Assembly (NCBI RefSeq): GCF_000718305.1
Contig: NZ_JOFQ01000019.1
Location: 1 to 64,000 of the forward strand
Reading direction: 5' to 3'
DNA: 64,000 nucleotides
Source: Streptomyces niger
Lineage (GTDB): Bacteria > Actinomycetota > Actinomycetes > Streptomycetales > Streptomycetaceae
The notes under the pieces are model-generated. The model worked only from the letters and a program-made list of their open reading frames with translations. It was not told the origin of the DNA and did no database searches. Position numbers and translations under genes: made by a program. Below are positions 43,301 to 51,729 of this stretch, one piece after another; position 1 is the first letter of the stretch; the number at the start of each line of letters is the position of its first letter.

Positions 43301-46152
43301 CACAGGTCCTCCAGCGACAGGCCCGGTGCCGCTCCCGGCCCGCCGCTGCCCCGCTCGACCTCGAACTCCAGCCACGCGGTGAGCACTTCCTCGTACAGTC
43401 CGGCGGCGCTCAGGGTCCGCCCGGCGCCGGCCACGGACTGCAGCTGCTCGTGGCTGAGGGCGGTGACGAAGGACAGCAGCCGCGGGTTGCCGCACAGCTC
43501 CAGCAGGTTGGGGATGCCGGCGAGGAGGTCGTACCGCTGCTCGGCCTTCTCCCGGGAGTGGTACGTGCGCTCCAGGTACTCCTTGATCTGCTGCGGCTGG
43601 AAGCTCTCCACGGTCAGCACGCGGCGCTGCGGCAGGGCGCCGACGCGCTCGCCGAGGGCGGTGAAGACCTGCTCGGTGGACTTGAAGTGCTGGGTGCGGC
43701 TGGTCACCACGATCTTGGTGTTGTCGACCGCGGCGTCCAGGAGTGCCTGCAGGTGGTCGGCGGCGCGGTCGTAGCTGACGCGGTTGACCAGTTCGTCGAA
43801 GCCGTCGAAGAGCAGCACGATGCGGCCCTGGCGGATCATGTACTGCAGGGCGTTGGTGTCGATGCGGGTCACACCGTGATTGGCGAGGTGCGTGGTCACC
43901 AGGCCCATGAGGCTGTGCGCCCGGTCGAAGGTGTTGAGGGGGATGAACACCGGCGTCAGGTGCGCGGACTGCTCGGGCAGCCGCCGGGCCAGCTCCCGCA
44001 GGGAGAAGGTCTTGCCGTGGCCGAAGTCGCCGAGGAGCAGCACGAACCGGCCGTGTTCGGTGTCCAGGGTGTCCAGCAGTTCGTCCACGAGGCGGCCGTG
44101 CCCCCCGCCCTCGGACCGGGGAGTGATTTCCCGGTACCGCTGCGGCAGGTACAGCTCCGGCCGGTAGGCGCGGTCGGAACTCAGCCGCGCGGTCTGGTCG
44201 GCCACGTAGGCGCGCAGATCGATCAGGCCCTGGAACTCCAGGAAGCTCCGTACCCGGATGCGGTCGGCGAAGCGTTCCACCACGTCCCGCGGTGGCGCCT
44301 GGCCGCCGTACACCAGCACGTTCTCCGCCGTGGTGCCCTCGGCCGCGCGGACCTGCTCGGCGAAGCGCGCCAGGTCCTCCTCGCGGGGGTCACCGGGCAG
44401 CGCGGCGATACGGGACTGGAACACGAGGCCGTCGCGCTTCCAGGTGGCGACGAACTGGGTGGTGGGGTCGTCGCTGCGCCGCACGGTGACATCGCGGATG
44501 CCCACGTCCTGCCACTTGGCGCGGCAGATCTCCTTCACCTGGTCGGTGAACGTGTCGCGGACCGGGTCGGGCTCCTGCCGCGGTGCCTGCGAGGGGAACG
44601 CCTGCGGGCCCAGCGGGGTGCGGACGCGCCGCCACTCCTCGCGGAACTCCGCGGCGGGGGCGGTGGGGGAGTGCCAGCGGGTGACCCCGGAGGCGGAGAC
44701 CTTCAGCAGCTGGAAGCGGGCCGGTGCCGCGGCGCCGAAGACGGGGAGCGTGCCGAGACGGGTGTCGACGGGGTCGCGGCGGGTGGTGCGCGGGTCGTTG
44801 ACCGGACCGTGCAGCAGCAGGTTGAGCCGGGGCGCGGCCAGCCGCTGGAACGCCTCGGCGTCGCGGATCGCACCGACCCCCGAGCCGCCTGTCGCCGCGG
44901 GTGTCTCCAGCGGGTGCCGTATCGCGCCGATGCGCAGCCAGCCGTCCCGCTCGTACTGGTGGAGGGCCTCGGCGAACCAGGTGATCTGGTCCCGGCCCAC
45001 GTAGCCGAACTGGTCCTCGGGCCGGTGGCTGTACGCCATCGTCGAGTTGAAGCCGGCGACGACGGTGTTGAGCTCCGGTACGGGGAACAGCGTCCAGGGC
45101 TGGTCGGCGGCGAAGACCCGGTCGATGCCCTCGTAGAACTCGTGGAACAGCTTCGCGTAGTGCCGCCACTTCTCCCAGTACGGCGGCTGCGGCGTGACCT
45201 CGTCGGCCTCGCAGGAGGAGAAGTAGGAGCTGCACGCCTTCAGGCTGACGTCCTCCGCGCCCGGTACGAGGACGACTTGGTGGGGGCGGAGGTCGAGCTG
45301 GGCGCGCAGGGAGGTCAGGAAGGAGAGCGCCTGCCCGCACTCGCGGGGCGTGCCGGAGGCCGTCAGATTGCCGGTGACCACGACGAGGTCCGGTCTGGGA
45401 GCCTCGGCGTCCTGCAGCTCCAGCAGGTCGCCGCGCAGCTCGTGGAGCGTGTCGTCCGGCTCGTTGCCGCGCCCGAAGTCCGGGCCGGGCAGGTGCAGAA
45501 TGCTGATGTGGTCGCCCTCGCGCTCCGGAGCGTTCAGCGGGAAGGCCGGTGCGGTCCGCGGCCGGAGCCGCCCGGGGTACCACGGGTCGCCGTTGCGGGT
45601 CGACCCCGTCCGCTGCGGTGGCACCGGCGGGGGACTCGCCGCCGATCCGGGAGAACCTGGAGAACCTGGAGAACCTGGAAAACGCGGACGTCCCGACGCC
45701 GGCGCCCGCCCGTTCAGCGCATCCCGCGCGCGGGTCAGCAGCATCTCCCGCGCCTCCGCCTCGCCCCGGGCGGCCACCAGGTCGATGTAGGTGATGGTGG
45801 CGAGCAGCCCGTCGATCGGCGCCTCGTCGATCCGTACGGTGATCAGGCGCTGCTCCGGGTTGTCCGGGGAGGCACGCAGGGCGGCCTGCCACTCCATCCG
45901 CCCGTACCGGGAGCGCGCGTAGTTCTGCGACAGCACCGCGATCACCGCGGCGGACTCGCTCACCCCGCGGTCCATGTAGTCGATGAAGTTCGTCCCCGCG
46001 GTGAAGTCCCATGCCTGGATGACCGTGCGGTATCCCTCGCGCTCCAGCGTCCACGCGATCCACGTCGCCCAGGCCTCGTCCGCGGGCGAATAGCTCACGA
46101 AGAAGAGCGGGCGCTCGCCGGGACTGCTCTGCGTTCCCCCCTCGGATAACAT
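40306..46152 (-). CDS. Giant NLR-like protein: TIR, degenerate metallophosphoesterase, NACHT, pentapeptide and WD40 repeats
   Basis: The 1948-residue protein has in order: a TIR domain (16-145; FFVSYSPADEAW, catalytic-type Glu87 in SRYGRMEWQAA); a Pro/Gly/Ser linker encoded by a 9-bp repeat; a metallophosphoesterase-like fold (213-495) with its metal motifs lost; an unassigned alpha/beta domain (530-660); a NACHT NTPase (685-900) with Walker A GDFGHGKT (708-715), Walker B IVLLFDGFDE (778-787) and sensor Arg819; a helical region; pentapeptide repeats (1101-1195, ADLxxA pattern); and about 15 WD40 blades (1240-1875). I use ATG 46152; ATG 46161 is possible, and neither has a good ribosome site. 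WD40 and TIR at opposite ends fit an NLR: ligand sensing by the propellers, oligomerisation by NACHT, NAD cleavage or signalling by TIR. Three coupled genes follow. Confidence 0.9.
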   Translation of the reverse strand: MLSEGGTQSSPGERPLFFVSYSPADEAWATWIAWTLEREGYRTVIQAWDFTAGTNFIDYMDRGVSESAAVIAVLSQNYARSRYGRMEWQAALRASPDNPEQRLITVRIDEAPIDGLLATITYIDLVAARGEAEAREMLLTRARDALNGRAPASGRPRFPGSPGSPGSPGSAASPPPVPPQRTGSTRNGDPWYPGRLRPRTAPAFPLNAPEREGDHISILHLPGPDFGRGNEPDDTLHELRGDLLELQDAEAPRPDLVVVTGNLTASGTPRECGQALSFLTSLRAQLDLRPHQVVLVPGAEDVSLKACSSYFSSCEADEVTPQPPYWEKWRHYAKLFHEFYEGIDRVFAADQPWTLFPVPELNTVVAGFNSTMAYSHRPEDQFGYVGRDQITWFAEALHQYERDGWLRIGAIRHPLETPAATGGSGVGAIRDAEAFQRLAAPRLNLLLHGPVNDPRTTRRDPVDTRLGTLPVFGAAAPARFQLLKVSASGVTRWHSPTAPAAEFREEWRRVRTPLGPQAFPSQAPRQEPDPVRDTFTDQVKEICRAKWQDVGIRDVTVRRSDDPTTQFVATWKRDGLVFQSRIAALPGDPREEDLARFAEQVRAAEGTTAENVLVYGGQAPPRDVVERFADRIRVRSFLEFQGLIDLRAYVADQTARLSSDRAYRPELYLPQRYREITPRSEGGGHGRLVDELLDTLDTEHGRFVLLLGDFGHGKTFSLRELARRLPEQSAHLTPVFIPLNTFDRAHSLMGLVTTHLANHGVTRIDTNALQYMIRQGRIVLLFDGFDELVNRVSYDRAADHLQALLDAAVDNTKIVVTSRTQHFKSTEQVFTALGERVGALPQRRVLTVESFQPQQIKEYLERTYHSREKAEQRYDLLAGIPNLLELCGNPRLLSFVTALSHEQLQSVAGAGRTLSAAGLYEEVLTAWLEFEVERGSGGPGAAPGLSLEDLWKAVTSLAVRLWETRRNVLRLDELAETTGRALDGLTRSHMTAEERAQAVGAGSLLVRTEDDLFQFIHSSVVEWLIAREAARQLAGPAEGTPPLLAARPLTQLAVEFFCDLADRGDCQAWVRQVLGDDTSPDSPARQNAVRVNHRLRIPTDVALRGVVLRGENLSHRDFSGVDFTGADLGETVLTGAKLAGADLTGVNLTAANLDDADLSGACLEGADLSRARLIRADLRGARLSGSRWARAALVSARMDPEQQSAPELRSAALAPGMPVDVGLRPAAVGVPYGFDINHVRLPEPMAYARDGELLAVGTEDGGVLMCDPDDGRPLRTLRGHHGRVYAVKFAHDLLVTGGADGHVVIWDPATGRERHRLEVHPDGVWPVVVEPSGKLLVTGDKEGLVTVWDPAAGRPVHHLAGHAAPVYTAGFSPDGTLLLTGDASSRVRMWDLATGQCVREIDGHRGSVYRAAFAPDGRRFVTADNGDGEGGHVRVWETGTGRLLHDFAGHPERVYTLSFHPGGKWLASGDTSGQVRLWDVSVGASLGCLETLGGGVYQVRFDPAGTHLAACGSNGSVRLWTVTGTSTPDLRQHPKQPEPHRGSAWCVAFRPSRAADASSGRSQLVTVGNDGGAHIWEIAAGRGKRLVNGHNRRVVAVSFSSDGERISVGGNDGAVRVWAARTGKCLATLHGRGDRLVSALFSPAPEGQVAAASNDGDVYLFSSSDGEYQRQFDANTEHVWALAFGGDGELLATANDDDTVGVWNLRSSGGHVTTLAEHAGRVRSIAFRRGSERLATGCDDSVVRIWDVRGGAIRHTLRGHRDRVYGVAFGHDNSWLASAGWDGDVIIWRDGAEALRLRGSGERLWALAAHPSQPLLAAAGDDRVIRIWHAETGAEVHALTGHTGRVLSLDFSPDGALLVSGGEDGVARLWSLDGEPALRGTFLGLAEGWAALSPTGRYKSHGTVSDEFWHVIGMTRFEPGDLEEHLPAVRRMAMGEVLPGLETTGSNA

Positions 46153-47410
46153 GCGCACCATGGTAGGAGACCTGAGCCTCCGTGGCAGGTGGGCGAGCGC
46201 GATCTCCTCACCTGCCGGCACTTTTCTGCGGAGACGCGTCCTCAATCTCGACGGGCTGGCGGTGGCACTGCTCGCGGCCGGCCTTCTGCTGTGGGGTACC
46301 GGTGCCCTGCCCTCCGAGCGGGCGTGGGAGGTGGGCGAGCGCATCGCCCCGCTGCTCGCCTTTCTCCTCACCGCCGTGGTGCTGGCCGAACTGGCCGGTC
46401 GGGCCCAGGTGTTCGACGTCGCCGCCACGTGGGTCGCGCGCCTGGCGCGCGGCAGCTATCCGCTGCTGTTCCTGTGGTGCGTCGCCCTCGCCTCGGCCAC
46501 CACCATCGCCCTGAACCTCGATACGACGGCGGTGCTGCTGACCCCCGTCATGCTGGCCCTGGCCTCCCGCGTGGGCATCCGCCCGGTGCCGCTGGCCATG
46601 ACCACCGTGTGGCTCGCCAACACCGCGAGCCTGCTGCTGCCGGTGTCCAACCTGACGAACCTGCTGGCCGCTCAGCGAGTGGTGCTGGTGCCCACGGAGA
46701 TGGCCGCCGTCATGTGGGCGCCTCAACTCGCGGCCATCGTCGTGACGATGGCCTGCCTGTGGGGCTTCTACTGGCGGCGGTCGGCGCGCGGCGACGAGGT
46801 GTACGTGCCGCCGGAGCGCCCGGCGGCCGCCGATCCGTGGCTGTTCGGCGTGTGCGCCGCGGCATGCGGGCTGTTCCTGCTGGCCATCATCGGCTTCGAC
46901 GTCGCGCTCCCGGCGGCGTCCGCGGGGGCCGCGCTCCTCGCCGCCGCCGCGTTCTTCGTGCGGCGCCGGGGCGAGCTGCGCTGGTCGCTGGTGCCGTGGC
47001 GGCTGCTGGCCCTGGTACCGGGGATGTTCCTCGTCGTGGACTGGATCAGTTCGCTGGGGCTGCGGGACCTGCTGATGTCCGCTGTCGGGAGTGACGGCGG
47101 CTTCGCCGGTCTGCTGCGTACGGCCGCCGTCGGTGCGGGCCTCTCGAACGTGCTGAACAACCTGCCTGCCTACCTGTCGACGGAGTCGGTGATCCCGGCC
47201 GACGCGCACACGCAGTTGCTCGCTCTGCTGATCGGGGTCAACGTCGGGCCGCTGGTGACGCCGTTCGCCTCGCTGGCCACGCTGATCTGGTTCGAGCGGT
47301 GCCGGGCGCACGGCGTCCGGATCGCGAAGTTGCCGTTCGCCGGGGCCGGACTGGTGCTGGCGAGTGCCGGAGTGGTGGCCGCCACGGGAGCCCTGCATCT
47401 GGTGGCCTGA
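46151..47410 (+). CDS. SLC13/ArsB-like membrane transporter
   Basis: A membrane protein of up to 419 residues with 10-11 hydrophobic segments, including LNLDTTAVLLTPVMLALA and GLSNVLNNLPAYLSTE, the two-half signature of the ion transporter superfamily that includes ArsB and divalent anion transporters. The ion is unknown. The start is uncertain. ATG 46151 and ATG 46160 lie exactly where the divergent giant gene starts, so the ATGs overlap head to head with no room for a promoter or ribosome site. Translation might begin later, near the first helix at about 46253. Apart from this shared boundary nothing ties it to the NLR operon. Confidence 0.8.
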   Translation: MRTMVGDLSLRGRWASAISSPAGTFLRRRVLNLDGLAVALLAAGLLLWGTGALPSERAWEVGERIAPLLAFLLTAVVLAELAGRAQVFDVAATWVARLARGSYPLLFLWCVALASATTIALNLDTTAVLLTPVMLALASRVGIRPVPLAMTTVWLANTASLLLPVSNLTNLLAAQRVVLVPTEMAAVMWAPQLAAIVVTMACLWGFYWRRSARGDEVYVPPERPAAADPWLFGVCAAACGLFLLAIIGFDVALPAASAGAALLAAAAFFVRRRGELRWSLVPWRLLALVPGMFLVVDWISSLGLRDLLMSAVGSDGGFAGLLRTAAVGAGLSNVLNNLPAYLSTESVIPADAHTQLLALLIGVNVGPLVTPFASLATLIWFERCRAHGVRIAKLPFAGAGLVLASAGVVAATGALHLVA

Positions 47411-47698
47411 GCACCCTTGACCCGCGTCCGAGTTCCCCCGGCCGGCAGCCGGTTCTTGTTCTCCGTGTCGTCGGTCGCCGTCGGTCGCCGTCGGTCACGG
47501 TGTGCCTCCACGAGCCGGAGTTCATGGCCCCGGAGAGAAATATTCCACCGACAATCCGGTTTCCTGAGTGCATGCTTTCGGTCCGTGTGGCACCTGAGTA
47601 AGGTGTGGCGTCAGTCGGGCCCTCGGAGCAATTCCGACCACGCCGCGGGCCCCGCAATTCCGCATCGCCGGACAACGGGGAAAGGAACGGCACGCAGC

Positions 47699-48664
47699 AT
47701 GGCCGCTGGCCTGTTCGAAGGGCAGTACGTATGGCATCCGGCGGCCGATGATCGCCGACTGGCGAGCGCCTGTGTGGATGTGCGCGCCGGACGCTACTTC
47801 AGCGCCCGGGAGGTGTTGCGGGAGACCCGACGCGATTTCGGAGCACGTGCCCACCGTTCGCTGGTGCTCGCCTCCGAAGCGGCCGATTCGGACCTGACCG
47901 AGCGCTGGCTCGCCGAGGAACCGGGCACCGAGGCGGCCCTGTTGTGGGCGCGGGTCGCGGCGCTGCGCGCCACCCGCGCCGCCGAGACCGGCGACCGGCA
48001 CGCCAACGCGCTGAGCCGGATAGCGCTCTCCGCCTGCGACCGGGCGGCGGAGCTGGCCCCGCTGGACCCGACCCCGTGGGCCGCCAAGCTGTCGCTGGCC
48101 CGCTTCCAGCGCCATCTGGACCCGGCGCCGGAGGGGTTGATCACCGCGCCGCCCGGCCCGTGGTCGCTGTTCTCGCACATCCTGCGGCTGGATCCCTGGC
48201 ACCGCGAGGCCCACCACCGCTTCCTGTCCTGCTTCTTCACCCGGCACGGCGGTTCGGCCGGTGCCTCCTGGGACGTCGCCGCGTTCCTCGCCCAGCGCGC
48301 GCCCGCGAACTCCGCGCTGCGGGTACTGCCGCTGGTGGCCGCGGTCGACGCGTACGACCCCGCGGCGCCGCTGGCCGACCACACGTGGGAGCAGCCGCAG
48401 TGGCGGACGACGGCGCTGCGGATCTACCAGCACTGGCTGCCGGAGGTGGCGGGCTACCGCTTCACACCCGTGTTGGACCTGGCGTATCTGGCACACGCGC
48501 TGTGCATGGCGCGGCACGAGTTCGAAGCGCGGGCGGTCTTCACGGCCATGGGCCCGTACGCCTCGCGGATGCCCTGGAGCGTGTTCGGCGACCCGGCCGA
48601 GCAGCTGAGCAGGGCACGGCGCCGGTGCGGGCTCCCGGTCCCGCACGCGCCGGACTCCTCCTGA
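47699..48664 (+). CDS. Hypothetical helical protein
   Basis: A 321-residue soluble protein, mostly alpha-helical, with Trp- and Arg-rich helix pairs such as LLWARVAALRATRAAE, LSRIALSACDRAAELAPLDP and DLAYLAHALCMARHEFEARA. These look like divergent TPR repeats, and the segment AELAPLDPTPWAAKLSLARF has the TPR-like proline spacing. I do not recognise the family. ATG 47699 follows AAAGGA at a long spacing of about 11 bases. It is followed 75 bases later by an amino acid permease gene on the same strand, with which it may be co-transcribed. No catalytic motifs are seen. Confidence 0.6.
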   Translation: MAAGLFEGQYVWHPAADDRRLASACVDVRAGRYFSAREVLRETRRDFGARAHRSLVLASEAADSDLTERWLAEEPGTEAALLWARVAALRATRAAETGDRHANALSRIALSACDRAAELAPLDPTPWAAKLSLARFQRHLDPAPEGLITAPPGPWSLFSHILRLDPWHREAHHRFLSCFFTRHGGSAGASWDVAAFLAQRAPANSALRVLPLVAAVDAYDPAAPLADHTWEQPQWRTTALRIYQHWLPEVAGYRFTPVLDLAYLAHALCMARHEFEARAVFTAMGPYASRMPWSVFGDPAEQLSRARRRCGLPVPHAPDSS

Positions 48665-48739
48665 AACCGGTTCCGACCCGCCGGCTCCCCCCACTGTGCG
48701 GCCGGCGCGCACCGCCCATCCCCCCAGAAAGGTACGTCC

Positions 48740-50293
48740 GTGTCCGACTCCGCGTCCGATTCCGCATTCCTCGCACGGGTGCGTTCACCGAAGCCGGCGG
48801 CTCCGCCGGCCGCCCTGGACGACGACGCCACGCTGCATGCCATGGGTTATCCGCGGAAACTCACCCGCAGATTCCGCGCGTTCGACAATTTCGCGATCTC
48901 GTTCACGATCATCAACATCATATCCGGCATCTTTTCGTCGTTCGGATTCGGCATGAATGCCGGCGGACCGCGCATCCTGGTGTTCGGCTGGATCGCGGTG
49001 TCGATCCTCGTACTGTTCATCGGCGCCTCGATGGCGGAAATCACCTCCGCCTATCCCACGAGTGGCGCGCTGTATTTCTCTGCGGGCAAACTCGCCAAGC
49101 GGCACCGCGGCGCCTGGTCCTGGTACACGGGTTGGTTGAATTTCGTGGGCCAGGTCGGCGGGACCGCCGCCACCGGCTACGCGGCGGCCACCTTCATCCA
49201 GGCGTTCCTCGCGATGCAGTGGCCGTCCTACCAGGTGTCCGAACAGCGCACGGTCCTCATCACGGCGGCGATCCTGCTGGTCCAGGCGTTGGCCAACACC
49301 TACACCGTGCACCTGGTCGCGATCCTGAACCGCATCTCGGTGTGGTGGCTGCTGATCGGCATGGTGGTCATCGTGGTGGCCCTGACGGTGCTGCCGGAGC
49401 ACCACCGGTCCGCGTCGTTCGTGACGCATTTCGCCAACAACACCGGCTTCACGAACGGGCTTTACGGCGCGCTGCTGGGGCTGCTCGTCACCAGCTGGAC
49501 GTTCACCGGTTTCGACGGCAGCTTCCACATGTCGGAAGAAACGGTGGGCGCCACCGTCAACGCGCCCAAGGGAATCATGCGGGCGATCGGCTACTCCGCG
49601 ATCACCGGCCTGATCCTCATGCTCGCCCTGGTCTACGCGATCCGCGATTACGCAGCGGAGGCGAGCGCTGACGCACCGCCCGTGCAAATTCTCCTCGACG
49701 CGCTCGGCACCGGCACCGCCAAGTTCCTGCTGCTGATCGTGATCGGCGCGATGCTCTTCTGCGGGCTGGCCAATATGACGAGCAACACACGGCAGATCTT
49801 CGCCTTTTCGCGGGACGGCGCGATGCCCGGCTCGCGCTGGTGGCACTCGGTCTCCCCGCGCACCCGTACGCCCGTCAAGGCCGTGTGGCTCGCCGCCGCC
49901 TGCTCGCTGGTGCTGGTGATCCCCGGCTGGTGGTCGCACACCGCCTTCACCGCCATCGTCAGCGTCAACGTCGTCGGCCTCTTCCTCGCGTACGGCGTGC
50001 CGATCTTCCTGCGGCTGCGGCTGGACACCTTCGAGCCGGGGCCGTGGAACCTGGGCCGCTGGGGCAAGCCCGTCGCGGCCGTCGCGGTGGTCTGGATCGT
50101 GCTCAGCAACGTGCTGTTCATGCTGCCGCAGGCCTCCCCCATCACGCCGGGCTCGTTCAACTACGCGCCGATCGCGCTCGCGGTGGTGCTGGTCATCGCC
50201 ACGGTGTGGTGGTTCGCCACCGCCCGGCACCGCTTCCAGGGCCCGGTCAGCTACGGCCGCCCCGACGAGGTGGCGGCGATGGACCTGATCTGA
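48740..50293 (+). CDS. APC-family amino acid/GABA permease
   Basis: A 517-residue membrane transporter with 12 predicted helices. NFAISFTIINIISGIFSSFG in helix 1, FGWIAVSILVLFIGASMAEI in helix 2 and FTGFDGSFHMSEET in helix 6 are typical of the ACT/GABA-permease branch of the APC superfamily (eukaryotic-type amino acid or choline transporters). The N-terminal 40 residues are cytoplasmic and polar. The start is GTG 48740, with AGAAAGG 7 bases upstream. A bidirectional hairpin terminates it (50305-50334). Substrate not deducible. Confidence 0.88.
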   Translation: MSDSASDSAFLARVRSPKPAAPPAALDDDATLHAMGYPRKLTRRFRAFDNFAISFTIINIISGIFSSFGFGMNAGGPRILVFGWIAVSILVLFIGASMAEITSAYPTSGALYFSAGKLAKRHRGAWSWYTGWLNFVGQVGGTAATGYAAATFIQAFLAMQWPSYQVSEQRTVLITAAILLVQALANTYTVHLVAILNRISVWWLLIGMVVIVVALTVLPEHHRSASFVTHFANNTGFTNGLYGALLGLLVTSWTFTGFDGSFHMSEETVGATVNAPKGIMRAIGYSAITGLILMLALVYAIRDYAAEASADAPPVQILLDALGTGTAKFLLLIVIGAMLFCGLANMTSNTRQIFAFSRDGAMPGSRWWHSVSPRTRTPVKAVWLAAACSLVLVIPGWWSHTAFTAIVSVNVVGLFLAYGVPIFLRLRLDTFEPGPWNLGRWGKPVAAVAVVWIVLSNVLFMLPQASPITPGSFNYAPIALAVVLVIATVWWFATARHRFQGPVSYGRPDEVAAMDLI

Positions 50294-50304
50294 CGGCCCG
50301 CGGC

Positions 50305-50334
50305 CGGCGCCGACGGCTCGGGCCGTCGGCGCCG
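50305..50334. terminator. Bidirectional terminator between permease and cupin genes
   Basis: A perfect 13-bp stem (50305-50317 with 50322-50334) closed by a TCGG loop lies between the convergent stops at 50293 and 50340. It can serve both transcripts. Confidence 0.75.
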
Positions 50335-50339
50335 CCGTG

Positions 50340-50672
50340 TCACCGGCCCCGGACGGTGACCCCGAGGATCCGCGCCCCCGTGTCCGTCCGCGGTCGGTGG
50401 CTGCTGCCTGGTGCGAACACCACGTAGGTGCCGGGTCCGTGTCGTTCGTCGCCCTCGATGACCTCCCCGTCGAGCACGAAGTACCGCTCCTCGGTGGGGT
50501 GGTGGTCCACCACCGGCCACTCCGCGCCCGGGGCGAACTCGATCAGCCAGCCGCGCGCGTGATCGGTCCGCTGGAACCGGCGGGCCACGATGCCGGGGCC
50601 GATCTCCTGCGTCTCCGCGTCCTCGATGTGCAGCACGGTCTTCAGCTCTTGTGTCTCGCTCTGTTCGCTCAT
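50340..50672 (-). CDS. Small cupin-domain protein
   Basis: A 110-residue single cupin barrel. WPVVDHHPTEERYFVLDGEV gives the first metal motif with His-His and Glu, and GTYVVFAPGSSHRPR the second with His. It resembles the ChrR/anti-ECF-like or quercetinase-type stand-alone cupins; no substrate can be named. GGTGGAG precedes the ATG at 50672; the longer frame to 50744 would run into the divergent regulator's start. It diverges from a GlxA-type regulator across 70 bases, which probably controls it. Confidence 0.8.
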   Translation of the reverse strand: MSEQSETQELKTVLHIEDAETQEIGPGIVARRFQRTDHARGWLIEFAPGAEWPVVDHHPTEERYFVLDGEVIEGDERHGPGTYVVFAPGSSHRPRTDTGARILGVTVRGR

Positions 50673-50742
50673 GGCTCCACCCTCGCCGGACGCGCGACGC
50701 CGGAGGAGAGTCGGAAAAGACATCATCGGGTACTTTCCTGCC

Positions 50743-51699
50743 ATGACCCCGCACCGTGTGGTGGCCCTGCTCCGCGAGCCGCAGGGCGCCTTCGAACTCG
50801 GCGGTGCCGCCGAGGTGTTCGGCGCGCCCCGGGACGGCGCCGCGCCGTACTACGACTTCTCCGTGTGCGCCGAGCGGCCGGGCCCGCTGCGCACCACCGC
50901 CGGGTACACGATGGTCGTCGAGGCCGGGCTCGACGCGCTGGAGACCGCGGACACCGTGCTCGTACCGGGCTGGCTGCCGACCGGCGTGCCCGCCTCCCCC
51001 GCCGTGCGGGCCGCGCTGCGCGCCGCGCACCGCCGGGGCGCCCGGGTCGCGAGCATCTGCAGCGGCGCGTTCGCACTGGCCGAGGCCGGGCTGCTGGACG
51101 GCCGCGGGGCGACCACGCACTGGCAGCGCACCGCCCGGCTGGCCGCCGAGTTCCCCGCCGTACAGGTGGCGGCGGACGTGCTGTACGTGGACCACGGGGA
51201 CGTGGCGACCAGTGCGGGCAGCGGCGCCGGCATCGACCTGTGCCTGCACCTGGTGCGCACGGACCACGGGGCCGCGTACGCAGCCCGGATCGCGCGGAGC
51301 ATGGTGCTGCCGCCGCACCGGGAGGGCAGCCAGTTGCAGTACGCGGCGGCGCCCGCCGCACCGGCCCGCGGGGACGTCTCGCTGGCCCCGGTGCTGGAGT
51401 GGGCGCTGACCCGGCTGGACGACGGGCTGGGCGTGGCCCGGCTCGCCGCGCGTGCCGGGCTGTCCGAACGGACCCTCGCCCGCCGGTTCGCCGAGCAGCT
51501 CGGCGTCAGCCCCGGGCAGTGGCTGCTGGCCCGGCGCATCGACGCGGCGCGCGTGTTGCTGGAGGAGACCGATCTCGCGGTGGACGCGATCGCCGCCCGG
51601 GTCGGGCTCTCCTCCGCCGTCAATCTGCGGCGCCGCTTCCGTGCGGCCGTGGGGACGACGCCGGGCGCGTACCGGCGGGTGTTCGGCGAGCGGCGGTGA
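50743..51699 (+). CDS. GlxA-type AraC-family regulator
   Basis: A 318-residue transcription factor with an N-terminal DJ-1/PfpI-like domain (about 4-170; VASICSGAFALAEAGLLDGR contains the nucleophile-elbow cysteine) and a C-terminal AraC double helix-turn-helix (about 218-312; VARLAARAGLSERTLARRFA and AARVGLSSAVNLRRRFRAAV). Members regulate catabolic or stress genes. The ATG at 50743 gives the standard GlxA start, MTPHRVVALL. It diverges from the small cupin gene and converges on the BrkB-family gene with a 30-bp gap containing a weak 7-bp hairpin. Confidence 0.88.
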   Translation: MTPHRVVALLREPQGAFELGGAAEVFGAPRDGAAPYYDFSVCAERPGPLRTTAGYTMVVEAGLDALETADTVLVPGWLPTGVPASPAVRAALRAAHRRGARVASICSGAFALAEAGLLDGRGATTHWQRTARLAAEFPAVQVAADVLYVDHGDVATSAGSGAGIDLCLHLVRTDHGAAYAARIARSMVLPPHREGSQLQYAAAPAAPARGDVSLAPVLEWALTRLDDGLGVARLAARAGLSERTLARRFAEQLGVSPGQWLLARRIDAARVLLEETDLAVDAIAARVGLSSAVNLRRRFRAAVGTTPGAYRRVFGERR

Positions 51700-51729
51700 A
51701 CCGCGCCGCACCGCCCCGGGCCCGGCGCG

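Noticed and set aside
40378..46149. A 1923-codon open frame on the plus strand, antisense to the NLR gene
   Set aside because: It mirrors the GC-rich third-position pattern of the real gene, encodes a low-complexity product rich in Gly, Arg, Glu and Gln without recognisable domains, and has no supporting start. It is a shadow frame.
16842..47615. The 14-mer GGTGTGGCGTCAGT occurs upstream of the PP2C phosphatase gene (16842-16855) and upstream of the helical protein gene (47602-47615)
   Set aside because: In 64 kb of GC-biased sequence several identical 14-mers are expected by chance, and its distance to the two starts differs. No palindrome or partner element supports a shared site.
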